Shown: positions 13,809-23,916 of the stretch, in pieces | How the letters are laid out: each line of letters starts with the position of its first letter | Numbering within the stretch: the stretch's first letter is position 1 | DNA from: Elysia crispata | Lineage: Eukaryota; Mollusca; Gastropoda; Plakobranchidae | Length of the DNA: 64,000 nucleotides | Assembly (NCBI GenBank): GCA_033675545.1 | Contig: JAWDGP010006429.1 | Coordinates: 1 to 64,000, forward strand | Direction of reading: 5' to 3' | Made by a program: the position numbers and the translations under genes | Notes under the pieces: model-generated | Database searches by the model: none | The model's input: only the letters and a program-made list of their open reading frames with translations | Told to the model about the DNA's origin: nothing

Positions 13809-14141
13809 ATTCGATTAGATTTTGATAATATGGTATTATTTTGATGATTTATAGGGATCATTTCGATTCTACAGCATGTCTATTGTAGTATAGAGAAAGA
13901 AAAAATGGAAATCTTTCTACCGTTTTACTTCTGAAAAGGAATCACAAAAAAAGAAAGATTAATATGGGGGGTGAAACCTTAGCCAAATAAAGACTAGGAA
14001 AAAAAGACGAGGCAACAAACGTTTGTCTTTTGTTAATCCAAAACTAGGTCGACCGTTTCCACAAGAACCACCACCTTGACATTTACAATGTAAAAAAACA
14101 CGTCCTCTCTTATGTTTTGAGAACGATGTTGTTTTGACTGT
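13809..14141 (+). repeat. Segmental duplication, copy 2 (contiguous)
   Basis: Starts with ATTCGATTAGATTTTGAT as copy 1 does, continues through CTACAGCATGTCTATTG, crosses a single CGTTTT at 13,921 and ends with GTTTTGACTGTG. It differs from copy 1 by a few small indels, so the duplication is fairly recent. It directly abuts the end of copy 1, giving a tandem arrangement just outside the satellite. Confidence 0.88.
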
Positions 14142-14376
14142 GAAGGAGTTGCTCTAGATAGCTATTAACAAATGTCATCGTAACAGTGTGCTGATTAACC
14201 AGCCGATCGGGTGAGCAATATTCAACTGAAAAGGCTTGTATTATATTTATAGGCGTCTCGACTAAAATCGACAATGTATGCTGAAACTTGAGTTTCTTTA
14301 GAAATGGTTATAAGTTTTGTAACATTTAAAACTAGAGGCTTATATAAAAAAATATTTAAAACAAAAATAACTTAAA

Positions 14377-14381
<5 letters not shown>

Positions 14382-14416
<35 letters not shown>

Positions 14417-14431
14417 CATTGTATGCTCATG

Positions 14432-14486
<55 letters not shown>
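14382..14486 (+). repeat. (AT)n and (TC)n microsatellites
   Basis: An uninterrupted AT run of about 32 bp, a 20-bp unique spacer, then a TC run of about 53 bp. The same order, AT then TC then CTCTTTGAAATTTGAAG, recurs at 16,952-17,060, so the microsatellites are part of a duplicated block. Confidence 0.95.
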
Positions 14487-14488
<2 letters not shown>

Positions 14489-14510
14489 CCTTTCTCTCTA
14501 TTTCTCTTTC

Positions 14511-14606
14511 TCGTTCTAACCCTCTTTGAAATTTGAAGTAAAAATAAAGCCAGAAAATACATCGCTACATGGCGACTTACATAAAGATAGCACTGTACAA
14601 AGTTTT
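14511..14606 (+). repeat. Copy of the sequence at 17,032-17,139
   Basis: The stretch beginning GTTCTAACCCTCTTTGAAAT and running through ACATGGCGACTTACATAAAG matches 17,032-17,139 with small differences. It shows that the duplicated patchwork around 16.6-17.5 kb once extended to, or was copied from, this site. Confidence 0.8.
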
Positions 14607-15404
14607 TTAACTAAAAATATAGGAAGAGAAGTTCACAAATATATTCTTTCATATAATGCTATTTTTATCACTGTCAGTCAATCCCACAAGTGCCTCGAAT
14701 TAACCTGGATTAGAAATATTGTTACTACCCTGAGGTCCTCCTTTCAAAAATCGGCTAGTTGCACCCTTGGGTCCACATATCCCTCACATAAAAGCCTCAA
14801 GAGTTGGGAGAAAAAGAAAAAAAGGTTTGACTCTGGTCAGCCAGCTCTAATAAGAGTTTAGAGCTAATGTCTTAATATGAAGTGAAAAACAGAAATGAAG
14901 ATTTAATATGGGAAAAAATGATATCGGACAAGGGAAAAGGAGAAAATCCTCATAGTCTAAGCCCAGAATAAGACAGAACGACAAAAATGGGAGAGAAAAG
15001 AAAGAGTGAGAATGGAGGCGAGGTTTAGACAATTACATCATAGTGTTGAGCTGAAGATCATATTCTTATAGCTCAATATTAAAATGGCTTCACTTAAGAG
15101 CAAAAAAAGAATGGCTACAGCAAGCAGTGTAAAAATTAAATGTATGTTTATAAAAAGTGCAAATCTTAGAATGCTTTAAGATTAACTCAAATTTATAATA
15201 TTTGCTCAAATTAGAGGTAAAAAAGCATGACTTATATTGGGCAGCAGCTCAGAGCCAACTCTGAGAAAGAGGAATGAGGGTATCTTCCCTCTGCTAGTCT
15301 GTGAGAGGTCCATGGGCAAGACCAATTAAAAATAAAACATGAAATGATATGAGACAGCAACAATGTGAGTTGATGGGTAAATCAGCTCATTAAAAAAATA
15401 AATA
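14607..15404. other. Unassigned AT-rich spacer
   Basis: No recognised protein, RNA or element. A 111-residue open frame at 14,526-14,861 shows no familiar motif and spans the duplicated block, so it is not counted as a gene. Confidence 0.5.
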
Positions 15405-16240
15405 AATAAATAAAGTGCGGTGTCTGACAAGGATGTGTGCTTGCTCCAGACCTTTTCTCTCTCTACAGTGAAATGATTTGAGAAGCATAGAAGGATACCG
15501 AGGAATTAAAATGGGAGGGCACAAAGTAAGCAACATGAGATACGCTGATGACGCTGTATTAATTGCAGAAAATAAAGAAGACTTGCCACAATTATTAGAC
15601 ATCACTGAAGAAGAAAGCAGAAGGAAAGGATATGGATTAAAGAGCAAAAATACAGAAGTAATAGTCGTCAATCGAAACAATGAGTGTGCACAGATCAATT
15701 CTTTAGTAGCCAAAGATAATTAGTTCAGGAATCAATGCAAATACTTGGGCACTTGAATGTGAAGAGATGGACACAACAACTGTGAAATCGCATCAAAAAG
15801 GCACTGGAGTGTTTTACTGAACCCATCCTTATGTATGGATGTTAGGCTTGGACAATTTAAAAAACAACTACAAAATTAACTGGAGGAAACAGAAATGTGG
15901 TTCCTAAAGAGAATGCTATGAATCTTATTTATGGACTTCAAAGAAATCAAACTAAAGTGTGGTACCAGGAGCTGGCACATATATGCTCATAAATACCATA
16001 TTTAATCTACAGGCAGTATTTTTTGGCCATGTGATGAGAAAAAAGAAACTGAAACATCTTTGAGAGCTGGGTTGATTTTAAAGGAAAAGGCAACAGGAGA
16101 AAGAAGCGAGAGAAGATGTAGCATGGATGAAAAAAGTGGCTAAATGTAAAATGAGTGACAGATGCACTAACACAACAGCATCAAGGGATATTGATGCGCA
16201 AAAGGTCATGATTGCCTAATCTAAAGAGCAGGGAACCTAA
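15405..16240 (+). mobile_element. 5'-truncated, decayed LINE (endonuclease-reverse transcriptase type)
   Basis: Relic of a non-LTR retrotransposon. The conceptual translation shows reverse-transcriptase landmarks in order: QGCVLAPDLFSLYSEM near 15,425, GIKMGGHKVSNMRYADDAVL at 15,505-15,565 with the YADD active-site box, EESRRKGYGLKSKNTEVIVV near 15,610, KYLGT near 15,740, EMWFLKRML near 15,895 and FFGHVMRK near 16,022. From memory this series matches the widespread 'endonuclease-reverse transcriptase' LINE family of invertebrates (RTE/jockey-like; exact clade not decidable here). The coding frame has several stops and shifts, including TGA before QGCVL and after SEMI. The endonuclease and early RT domains are missing. 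It is a dead copy. Confidence 0.9.
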
Positions 16241-16570
16241 TTCATTGATATACCGGATATTTTCCATGAATCATCTAAGGATTTGTGTCTAGCTACAAAA
16301 AAAAAACAACAAAAAAAAAGATGTATCTAATAAACGTAGTTGTAAGCAATATAAACATATATTGTCTATGTTGTTTGAACGTAGATGAATACCACATATG
16401 TTGAGCGCTGTTCTACATAAAATTATGTATAGACAACCACAGCCATAAGTACAGCAAAGATTGCAAATATAACATCTCACTCCAGTTCTGTAACATTGTC
16501 AAAGCTGGAAAGTTCAAAGGACTCAAATCACACATAGTGAAAAAAAAAACATAATAGGAAGGAATGTATT

Positions 16571-16947
16571 CACAGACAACACCTTGCAGACATGAAATTT
16601 GCTTGAAAAGAAAGACATGAATATTAGAAGGTAAACATGTAAGTCTCACTTGTACATAAGGTGTAAGCTGACTACCTTTGATTGGTCAACAAACGTAGCC
16701 CAAAATTTGTCTTGACCTGCAAAGATTTAAAGAAGGAACAAATGATTTTTTTCCCTCTCTTTATTTTTTGAGAAAATCCAAAAAAAAAAAAAAAATGATT
16801 TTTGTGAAAAATGAAGTTTGTTTTAAGCTGAGAGGATAAGAAAAGAGATGACATGAAAGATTGAAAAACCTGTCTGTCCTACTGGAGAAAACGAAGAAAA
16901 ACACACACAAAAAAAATAATAATAATGCAATGATATCGCAAAGCTGC

Positions 16948-16953
<6 letters not shown>
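16571..16953 (+). repeat. Tandem segmental duplication, copy 1
   Basis: About 380 bp that match 17,140-17,518 at an offset of 569 bp, from CACAGACAACAC through ACAAACGTAGCCCAAAATTT to AAGCTGCTTGAAT. Copy 1 ends exactly where a long AT microsatellite starts. Confidence 0.9.
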
Positions 16954-17006
<53 letters not shown>

Positions 17007-17033
17007 CATATATATTCTCTCTCTCTCTCTCTC
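16952..17033 (+). repeat. (AT)n and (TC)n microsatellites
   Basis: AT run of roughly 60 bp with two ACAT interruptions, followed by a TC run of about 18 bp. Confidence 0.95.
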
Positions 17034-17139
17034 GTTCTAATGCTCTTTGAAATTTGAAGTAAAAAAAAAACAGAAAATACATCACTACATGGCGACTTAC
17101 ATAAAGAAACATGTAAGTAAATAAAGATAATACTGTACT

Positions 17140-17518
17140 CACAGACAACACTTTGCAGACATGAAATTTGGTTGAAAAGAAAGACATGAATTTAAGAAGG
17201 TAAACATGTTAGTCTCACTTGTACATGGGGTGTTAGCTGACTACCTTTGATTGATCTACAAACGTAGCCCAAAATTTGTCTTGACCTTCAAAGACTTAAA
17301 GCAAGAAGAAATGATTTTTTCCCTCTCTTAATTTTTTGAGAAAATCCAAAAGAAAAATGATTTTTGTGAAAGATGAAGTTTGTTTTAAGCTGACAGGATA
17401 AGAAAAGAGATGACATGAAAGATTTAAAAACCTGTCTGTCCTACTGAAAAAAACGAAGAAAAACACACACACACACACAAATAATAATAATGCCTTGATG
17501 TCACAAGGCTGCTTGAAT
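17140..17518 (+). repeat. Tandem segmental duplication, copy 2
   Basis: Partner of 16,571-16,953, with scattered substitutions and an expanded CA run near 17,463. It continues into unique sequence after GGCTGCTTGAAT. Confidence 0.9.
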
Positions 17519-17859
17519 TGAACCAACAGAAGGTCTCAGCACTTTTTCTATGACATCAAAAGCAGTGATCACATGAATTTATAGTAGTTTAAAATTCTTG
17601 AGAAAAGAAGATCAACTTACACATCAAGGGCAAAACTAGGTGTTGCGTCACTCTTCAAAACTCAGTAGATGGTAAGGATTCTCTTTCAAAAGCACATTGT
17701 CTCAAGTTGCTTAGTCTGTGGCTGCTGATCTTCTCAAAATGAAGAAGAGGTTGAAGATCTCTGTCAGATTATCACTGAAGATGTTGAGAGGAACATATAA
17801 TTATGAATAGAAAGGAACGAGTTACACAGAGAAGGGATAGGGAAGAAAAGAAGGGGATA

Positions 17860-17872
17860 TATATATATACAT

Positions 17873-17928
<56 letters not shown>
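17860..17928 (+). repeat. (TA)n and (GA)n microsatellites
   Basis: A short TA run followed by a GA run of about 52 bp. Confidence 0.95.
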
Positions 17929-17930
<2 letters not shown>

Positions 17931-18054
17931 ATATACTTTTGTAATAGTTTTAAAGTGGCTTTATAAACTGAGGATTTTCTTTTCTAATGCTGAAACTGGT
18001 TTTAATGAAGCAAGTTTTCTCGGTGTAATGACAAGTTATAAATTTGTATATTAG

Positions 18055-18063
18055 AAGAGAGAG

Positions 18064-18149
<86 letters not shown>

Positions 18150-18150
18150 A
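18055..18150 (+). repeat. (GA)n microsatellite
   Basis: About 95 bp of GA dinucleotides with one GATAGG and one AAAG interruption. Only ~125 bp of unique DNA separates it from the GA run at 17.88 kb. Confidence 0.95.
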
Positions 18151-18873
18151 GATATGGTATCCTGACAAAAAAAACCAAACACCTAGCTGTACTCACTGTT
18201 TTCATATGAAGAAATATGAATGATCTTTTGTTGGAAATAACGGTGAGCTGTGGGTGTAAAGATAGAGAGAAGAAATTTTTTTTATACACATGAATGATAA
18301 AATAAACATCAATATCATGGATAGTTTGAAGTACAATACAAATCTCAATATTGGAATTGAAATGTATAAAAATTTATATTAATAATAATGGAAAAATATC
18401 GTACTCAGCGTAAAATTATATTTTTACCATTTCTTTTGCACGTCCAACCTTCAACAAAAGTTTGTCTGTCCAAGGACAGAATTTGTGGGGGATCACATGA
18501 ATGTATAATGTATACAGAATTCCCTAAATTTACGGACAATTCTCTTTCCTGTACAGTGGAACCCATGTTTAACACCTTGAATAGCGAAAACCATTGCTAT
18601 AACGACAGAGCTAAATAACACCTTTTTTTCCTATATTCAATTTATTTCTGCAAAATTGACACTGCTTCCCAACCTATAAAAACTGGAAAGAAAGCACCAA
18701 AACTTTTAATAGAAAAAAATCCTTAGCATTTTGCCCTGCCTGCATTGTAACAGTACAAGCGAACAAGCAATGCAGGCTTTCCTGTCTTTTCTCCACAGTC
18801 CACATGTATATGAAAATATGTATTTATTTCCATAAGAGGCAGAATAGAAAAAAACAAAGGAAAGTGTAATTAC
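18151..18873. other. Unassigned sequence with one transposon-like end
   Basis: No gene recognised. At 18,557 the sequence TACAGTGGAACCCATG resembles the terminal repeat of pogo/Tigger-type elements, but no matching inverted end was found within the next kilobase. Confidence 0.4.
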
Positions 18874-19000
18874 TTCTTGGATGAGGCCATGCCCTTGATA
18901 GTTCAAATACTGCACTGTGATGGCCAGGAAGGGCAAAGACTGGTCTTTCGGCCTCTGGATCTTCAACCGAATCTTGGCTTGACAATCTAGTTTGAGGGAC
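18874..19000 (-). CDS. Candidate internal exon, unidentified minus-strand gene
   Basis: Read on the minus strand this 127-base block has a good acceptor (CACTTTCACAG) and a donor CAAGAA|GTAATT. Two frames stay open: one gives RLSSQDSVEDPEAERPVFAL and the other KIRLKIQRPKDQSLPFLAI. Neither was recognised. Its acceptor can be joined to the donor at 19,474, but no convincing next exon was found downstream; a possible acceptor at ~17,785 leads quickly to stops. Seen: splice signals and open frames. Inferred: exon status. Confidence 0.35.
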
Positions 19001-19473
19001 CTGTGAAAGTGATGAAGAGTATGTAGTTATGTATCTATAGATGGAGTTGAATGCTACAAAGTTCATTTAGTGTATAGCATCAAGCCACATGGTAGGCAGT
19101 GGCCAACATCTAAAGAAAAATAACTTTGGCTTATAAAATCTGAAACCTCAAAATAAATGATTGATTGGCAAATCTAGATCTAGAGTAAATTAAAATATTT
19201 GTCCTATGAACTGCAAAATGTTTCAGATCAGTACTCTGACAATGCCTTTCAATAAGGCTTTTGGTGCCCTCATGCCAAATTTTCCATTCTGTTATAGATC
19301 TAGATCTAGATCTACTCCAAGAGGCAGGGAAGGATTTAAAAATCTCAGCTTAAGATAACTCACCCCTTATCTTTAACCAAACACTAAAATCTAAAATCAG
19401 ATCGTCTAGATCTGGATATAAGACCTATCTATATTTAACTCTAGATCTCATTAGCACAATTGATGGGACTTAC

Positions 19474-19545
19474 CTTTGGCATGGGCGCTGACCCGTCGAG
19501 GAGCTGGTGTGTTTGGACGGGGAGTGCTTGCACACAGAGAGAATG
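19474..19545 (-). CDS. Candidate upstream exon of the same minus-strand gene
   Basis: Ends at a strong donor, ATGCCAAAG|GTAAGT. The upstream boundary is uncertain: either of two AG sites, after GTGTGCAAG or after AACACACCAG, could be the acceptor, or the block may be a first exon with ATG at 19,483. Joined to 18,874-19,000, the ATG frame reads MPKVPQTRLSSQDSVEDP. No family was recognised. Confidence 0.3.
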
Positions 19546-19764
19546 ATTTTATATTTTAGGTACTTCAGTATTAGTTCTTTCACTGTCTCACTCGATCTTT
19601 TCACAAATAGACTGTGAGTGCCACTGAAAATGATTTAAGGGCTGCCTCAAACTCTTCATACGTTTTGAACACACGTCCTTTCTCCATTTTGAACATTGGT
19701 GGAAAGGAAGTGAGATCTGAGTCAAACACGAATTTTGTGACGTCACACGTAAATCTGTGTCCGT

Positions 19765-19850
19765 TCAGACCAGTACCAATTATCTAGGAGGCCTGTTCAT
19801 AGGTTATGTAATATTATTCAGATGGGCCGGTCTGCGGGGTGCTAGCAATG
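19765..19850 (+). repeat. Left arm of a ~1.2-kb inverted repeat pair
   Basis: The strand reads AGGCCTGTTCATAGGTTATG and then ATTATTCAGATGGGCC. The reverse complement of 20,900-20,985 aligns over about 75 bp, with AAGGCCTGTTCACAAGG then TTACGTAACATTATTCAG. Either this is a foldback-type element or two copies of one short element in opposite orientation. The outer limits are not sharp. Confidence 0.75.
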
Positions 19851-19851
19851 T

Positions 19852-19916
<65 letters not shown>

Positions 19917-20040
19917 CTCTCTCTCATCTTTAGCTTAATCCGACTCATAACTCCCATCTCTCTCTCTCTCATCTTTAGCTTAATCCGACTCTTAACCCTC
20001 GTCTCTCCCTCTCTCTCTCTCCCTCCCTCCCTCCCTCTTC
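19851..20040 (+). repeat. (CT)n microsatellite and CT-rich duplication
   Basis: About 70 bp of CT repeats, followed by two copies of a segment containing ATCTTTAGCTTAATCCGACT (near 19,926 and 19,970) and more CT/CCCT-rich DNA. Confidence 0.92.
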
Positions 20041-20539
20041 ATCGTAACTTCTAAGTACATGTAGGCTATACATTCAAATACTTAGAAACTCAAATGCACA
20101 TGTACACCTTTTCGAGATTTGATAATACAGTGGTACGGTAGGCTACATTAAATAATTTAATGGACATTCAGTTGGGTCCTTCGGAAAACCATAATTATAA
20201 AATAACCGTTTCACTTTCTTTCCCCTTCTGACTGGCATAGCCGCTCTTACAGTTTGTAACAGTGCACTTTCTTCCCCTAAACAATAAACAGTTAAGGAAA
20301 TTGATAATGACACCGATACACCATATAATGAAATATGAAACTTAAGGTTAAAGTATTGAGGGCACTTTGAGTATCAGAGATTTTAGTTAAAAGGCTTTTA
20401 AAAAACTTTGGCTCCCACTTCAGTATACCTTCTCTCTATAAAGTGATATCGCAGAGACCATAAAGGGAAAAGCTAATTAAACTTAAAGCATATTTAGATG
20501 AACTTAACATGTATAATTGTTTATCAGTATCTCTCTCTC

Positions 20540-20542
<3 letters not shown>

Positions 20543-20609
<67 letters not shown>
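20543..20609 (+). repeat. (TA)n microsatellite
   Basis: About 67 bp of TA dinucleotides just after a short CT run. It lies between the two inverted arms at 19.8 and 20.9 kb. Confidence 0.95.
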
Positions 20610-20610
<1 letters not shown>

Positions 20611-20899
20611 CATTGTATGATGTTTGGTGGCACGGGTCATACTCTATCAGTGTGCACACATTTAGAGGAAAATCTACACCAAATCACAAGAAAGCATTCT
20701 TGGAATGTTCCACATTGAAAGCATCTGTTAGAACAAGGTGCAATCCAAGGGCGAATAGCAGAGAATAAGATAAGAAATATAATCCAAGAAAGAATGAATG
20801 TAATCCAATAACAAAATGGCAGGAGAGTCCAGTGAAAACACAGTGTGTACTGCTAAGCATGCTATAATCAACTGTTCAAACCTCGCGCAGGTGGCTGAT

Positions 20900-20985
20900 A
20901 GCTAGCCAGATGATGGCCCATCTGAATAATGTTACGTAACCTTGTGAACAGGCCTTCTAGACAGATGGTACTGCTATAGACACAT
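20900..20985 (-). repeat. Right arm of the inverted repeat pair
   Basis: Reverse-complement match to 19,765-19,850, sharing AGGCCTGTTCA, TTATTCAGATGGGCC and a GCTAGC-containing inner end. The ~1.05 kb between the arms holds the CT and TA microsatellites and no recognisable gene. Confidence 0.75.
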
Positions 20986-21392
20986 TGTTTGTATATTTTG
21001 AACCACGTGATGGACAATAATAGCACAGCCTCCATGATTTCTTAAAACCACGTGATAGCTATAAAAAGATTTTGCGGATGCCTATTAGTCGTTTTTTCTT
21101 TTGTCAGGCTGTGTTTACACTTACAAGTAGTAGTTCGTACATTAACTTTTTCTTTTTTTTTTTCTTGAGGGGGGTGGGGATAGATCTCTTTGCATTCCTG
21201 AAGCGGGAACTTGCTTACAGCAGGATTTTTCTCCTGAAACTAAAATTCCCGTTATAGTCATGTTTTATTTATTTTAAGCACATCACTAGAGTGGTCTCGC
21301 TTATTGAATCTGTATAGCTTATCACTGTCAGCCTCTGGCCTTACACTTCGTTTCCTTCTGTTTTGTCTCCTCTTCTCTGATGCATCGCCCAG

Positions 21393-21486
21393 AACAGACA
21401 GCAATGGAGAGAACTGTCGACGAGAATCCGAAAAGCTGCCGAAGCGCCCCCGTCGGACGACTGAGACGCGGAAGGCCCTAAGTCAA
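21393..21486 (+). CDS. Candidate exon 1 of 3, unidentified plus-strand gene
   Basis: Preceded by a long pyrimidine tract ending CATCGCCCAG and ended by a strong donor AGTCAA|GTAAGT. In the frame that continues into the next candidate exon it reads TDSNGENCRRESEKLPKR then PRRTTETRKALSQ. It is strongly basic, with a KRPRR cluster that could be a nuclear localisation signal. No upstream exon or start codon was identified, so the 5' end is unknown. No family recognised. Confidence 0.4.
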
Positions 21487-21835
21487 GTAAGTCAAGTCTC
21501 TGATGTTGGCAATTGATGTCTAGTGGTCATTCAGCCCCAATTGCTGCAAAGAAAGAGACAATTGTGCGCGACGGTCTAAAAGAGGTGACAGTAGAGAAGT
21601 TTTACAGTACTGGAGGTGTCTGAGAGACGACAAGAATTCTCGCTCGGATTGAGAGAACGTGGCATTACCTAAACTAGCTGTGATAAAGACAGGGTTAGAT
21701 TTCTTTACAAATAAAAAAAAAAATAGGAGACGACGTAGAAAGTTGTCAACTTGATAGTTATTAAACCTTAAAACAATTTTGGCTGGTTTTAATAGAAAGG
21801 AGGGAACACAGACGCGGGCTAATTCTTCTTCACAG

Positions 21836-21931
21836 AACACCCCCCCTGAGGAGGCTGCACAACCACTGGACGAGCCACAGCATTCCTGTCCCACAACTCA
21901 TCTTCCCGGGTCTGACGGCACGTGCCCCCAG
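21836..21931 (+). CDS. Candidate exon 2 of 3, unidentified plus-strand gene
   Basis: Flanked by acceptor AATTCTTCTTCACAG and donor CCCCAG|GTGCGC. Exactly 96 bases, and in phase 0 it keeps the frame of the preceding candidate exon, reading NTPPEEAAQPLDEPQHSC and so on. Conserved frame across two consensus introns is the main evidence. A small Pro/Glu-rich low-complexity peptide; function unknown. Confidence 0.42.
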
Positions 21932-22076
21932 GTGCGCACGTCAGGGCCTCAATTATAAGTGCGGCAACCGAACTTCTCCGCAGATACCCCTGTTTCCTGC
22001 ATGCAACAACTGAAAGGGGTTAGTTAGAAATCAATGGTTTACTTGGCGGAAAGTCTAAAACTGTCCTTACCCACAG

Positions 22077-22088
22077 GTCTGGAGGTGA
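22077..22088 (+). CDS. Candidate terminal exon 3, unidentified plus-strand gene
   Basis: After acceptor CTTACCCACAG the frame reads Val-Trp-Arg-stop (TGA at 22,086-22,088). If correct, the protein ends ...GTCPQVWR. The short coding part makes this the weakest of the three exons. Confidence 0.3.
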   Translation, partial: VWR

Positions 22089-22990
22089 GAAGAAAACTGG
22101 ACGCTGCTATTTGACTTCCCTCCAACAGTGAACGGACAGAGGTGCTTTAGGCAGAACTATCCCGTTCATCGTGAATTAAACGCAGTGGAAACTGAGGCTA
22201 CGGGGAAAATACGTGAAGTACGATGTACTAATTGACATAGAAGAGAAGAGTAGCATAAAGAAACGCGCACTCGAAGATAAAGACTTCCTTAGAACTTCTT
22301 TTTTAAGGGAGAAGAGCACTTCAGTACAAAGTTTAAAATAATTCTTCCAGTCAAGGAACTCGACAAATCATTATGTTTTATAAAGTCATTTCAAGGTGGA
22401 GACCATAATGATTGATTATGGAACATTTGAAAAAAGAAACCTATGGAAATCAAAATAACTTTCTCAAATTATTTTTAGTCAGATCAAGGTGACTTGCCCT
22501 GCCACAGTGAAAAAGTATTCAACAAACCTTAGGTTTAGACAGAAACTATTTTCATTGAGCTGAAAATAAGAAAGGAATTGTTGAACAGATTTATTGCTTT
22601 TATCATCATACCTTGTCATTATCACCTATGTAACTAGATGTATTCAAGCTAGAACATTGATTTGAGATGCCTGTATGATTGTGTGCTTTGCCTATGACGT
22701 AATGACGAACGTATTCTTTTACAATATTTCTAGGGCATATTTATAGTCTTTGTGTGATAATCAAGACTGTAGGTATGTTATGTAAGCACACATCGATAAT
22801 TATAAAGTACAGTGTATTTTTGGTGCACCATATTGGTGTGTGCTCAAAGAAAATTCTGGACGAGCGATTTTTTGGTGAGAACGCAGGATTACCGGGGGTA
22901 GGGGCAGGACAGAGCCACACTATTCGCTATTCGATTCAGACTGCCTTTACCTCTAATCTAAGGAGGCAAATTATACTCAGGGGAAGCTGA
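22089..22990. other. Unassigned; possible 3' UTR of the preceding candidate gene
   Basis: No convincing coding frame, repeat or RNA gene seen. Confidence 0.4.
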
Positions 22991-23011
22991 TGCCATAGTG
23001 CTGTGCTTACC

Positions 23012-23034
23012 TCTCTCTCTCTCTCTCTCTCTTT
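23012..23034 (+). repeat. (CT)n microsatellite
   Basis: Short CT run of about 22 bp. Confidence 0.9.
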
Positions 23035-23225
23035 CCTTTTCTGTTTCTCTTTCTCGCTTCCTAGTTTCCAATGGATTCAGAGATACACAGAGTGAAATGG
23101 GCAAATTTCTTTCTTCTGTTGTTAAAGTCAGGCTCATTTTTATCTTTGAAGTAGTGAAACATGATAAAACAAAAAATATTATCGGCGATACAGTGTTAAT
23201 AATGCCCATGCTTGTGAAGACAGTT

Positions 23226-23280
23226 TTTTCATCATCTTCATCATCCTAATCATCATCACATCATCATCATCATTATCAAT
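23226..23280 (+). repeat. (ATC)n microsatellite
   Basis: Imperfect ATC/TCA triplet run; on the minus strand it reads as an Asp-rich tract within an open frame that is not thought to be a gene. Confidence 0.9.
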
Positions 23281-23693
23281 GTAATGATCGTCTTCATCCT
23301 CAAAATCAGTATCTTTTTCGTCGTTCTCTCCACTCCTGGCCCTTTCTTTACTTCCATAGACTTTACACTGGAGTCTGGATAAATACCTCAGGACCAAAAA
23401 AGTTAGTTGACTGTAGGCAAAAGTTGGCTTTAAATATTGCAATTTAATTTGTAAAGAAATACAAAATAGTGCTGGCAAACAAAGTTGACTTGAAGCAAAA
23501 GTTTCCCTTAGGTGTTGAATGTATATGGACTCCTCTGTACTTTTAGTAATACTTTCTCGTTAGCCAGGCTTTCCTCTTTTTATTCAACTGATTTTCATCT
23601 TTGAATCATTTTCTCACTCCTGTAACTCCATTGCGCCCCTATGGTTCCAAGTAAAAAAAAGCAGTTGGAATTCTTTTGTAATAAGTTAAAATT

Positions 23694-23888
23694 ATGAATG
23701 CGGTTTTGTGTCAAGGTGGTTTGTGCACCACAAAAGCTGGGCTTGATCAGTTATATAAAAATGGAAAAGCAGAAAATCTTAAAGATCAGATTCGATATAG
23801 AAAATTAGTGATGGGGGCAAGAGGACTTAAGACTGACAGGTACTGCTGCAAATCTTTACCAGACTTTGCTTGGAAAGATATGCAATGA
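23694..23888 (+). CDS. Small unidentified ORF, possibly a domain fragment
   Basis: A true ATG opens a 64-residue frame containing GGLCTTKAGLDQLY, then LKDQIRYRKLVMG and a Cys pair (YCCK). The order GGL..., then L-x-x-Q-x-x-x-R-K-x-V recalls a short repeat-associated module found in many uncharacterised marine-invertebrate proteins (from memory, unverified). The preceding sequence has no clear acceptor, so it may be a stranded exon or a relic of a mobile element. The stop overlaps a strong hairpin. Confidence 0.3.
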   Translation: MNAVLCQGGLCTTKAGLDQLYKNGKAENLKDQIRYRKLVMGARGLKTDRYCCKSLPDFAWKDMQ

Positions 23889-23916
23889 ACCTCCCTCTAA
23901 AAGAGGGGGGTTCATT
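23884..23916. other. Perfect-looking 33-bp hairpin
   Basis: AATGAACCTCCCTCT and its inverted copy AGAGGGGGGTTCATT flank a 3-base loop, with one mismatch in 15 pairs. It overlaps the stop of the small frame just upstream. Function unknown; it could be a small palindromic insertion. Confidence 0.6.

Noticed and set aside
16761-18289. Frames of YIYIYI, SLSLSL and RERERE type
   Set aside because: Translations of AT, CT and GA microsatellites.
18557-18600. TACAGTGGAACCC as the end of a second pogo-like MITE
   Set aside because: No matching inverted end found nearby, so no element can be delimited.
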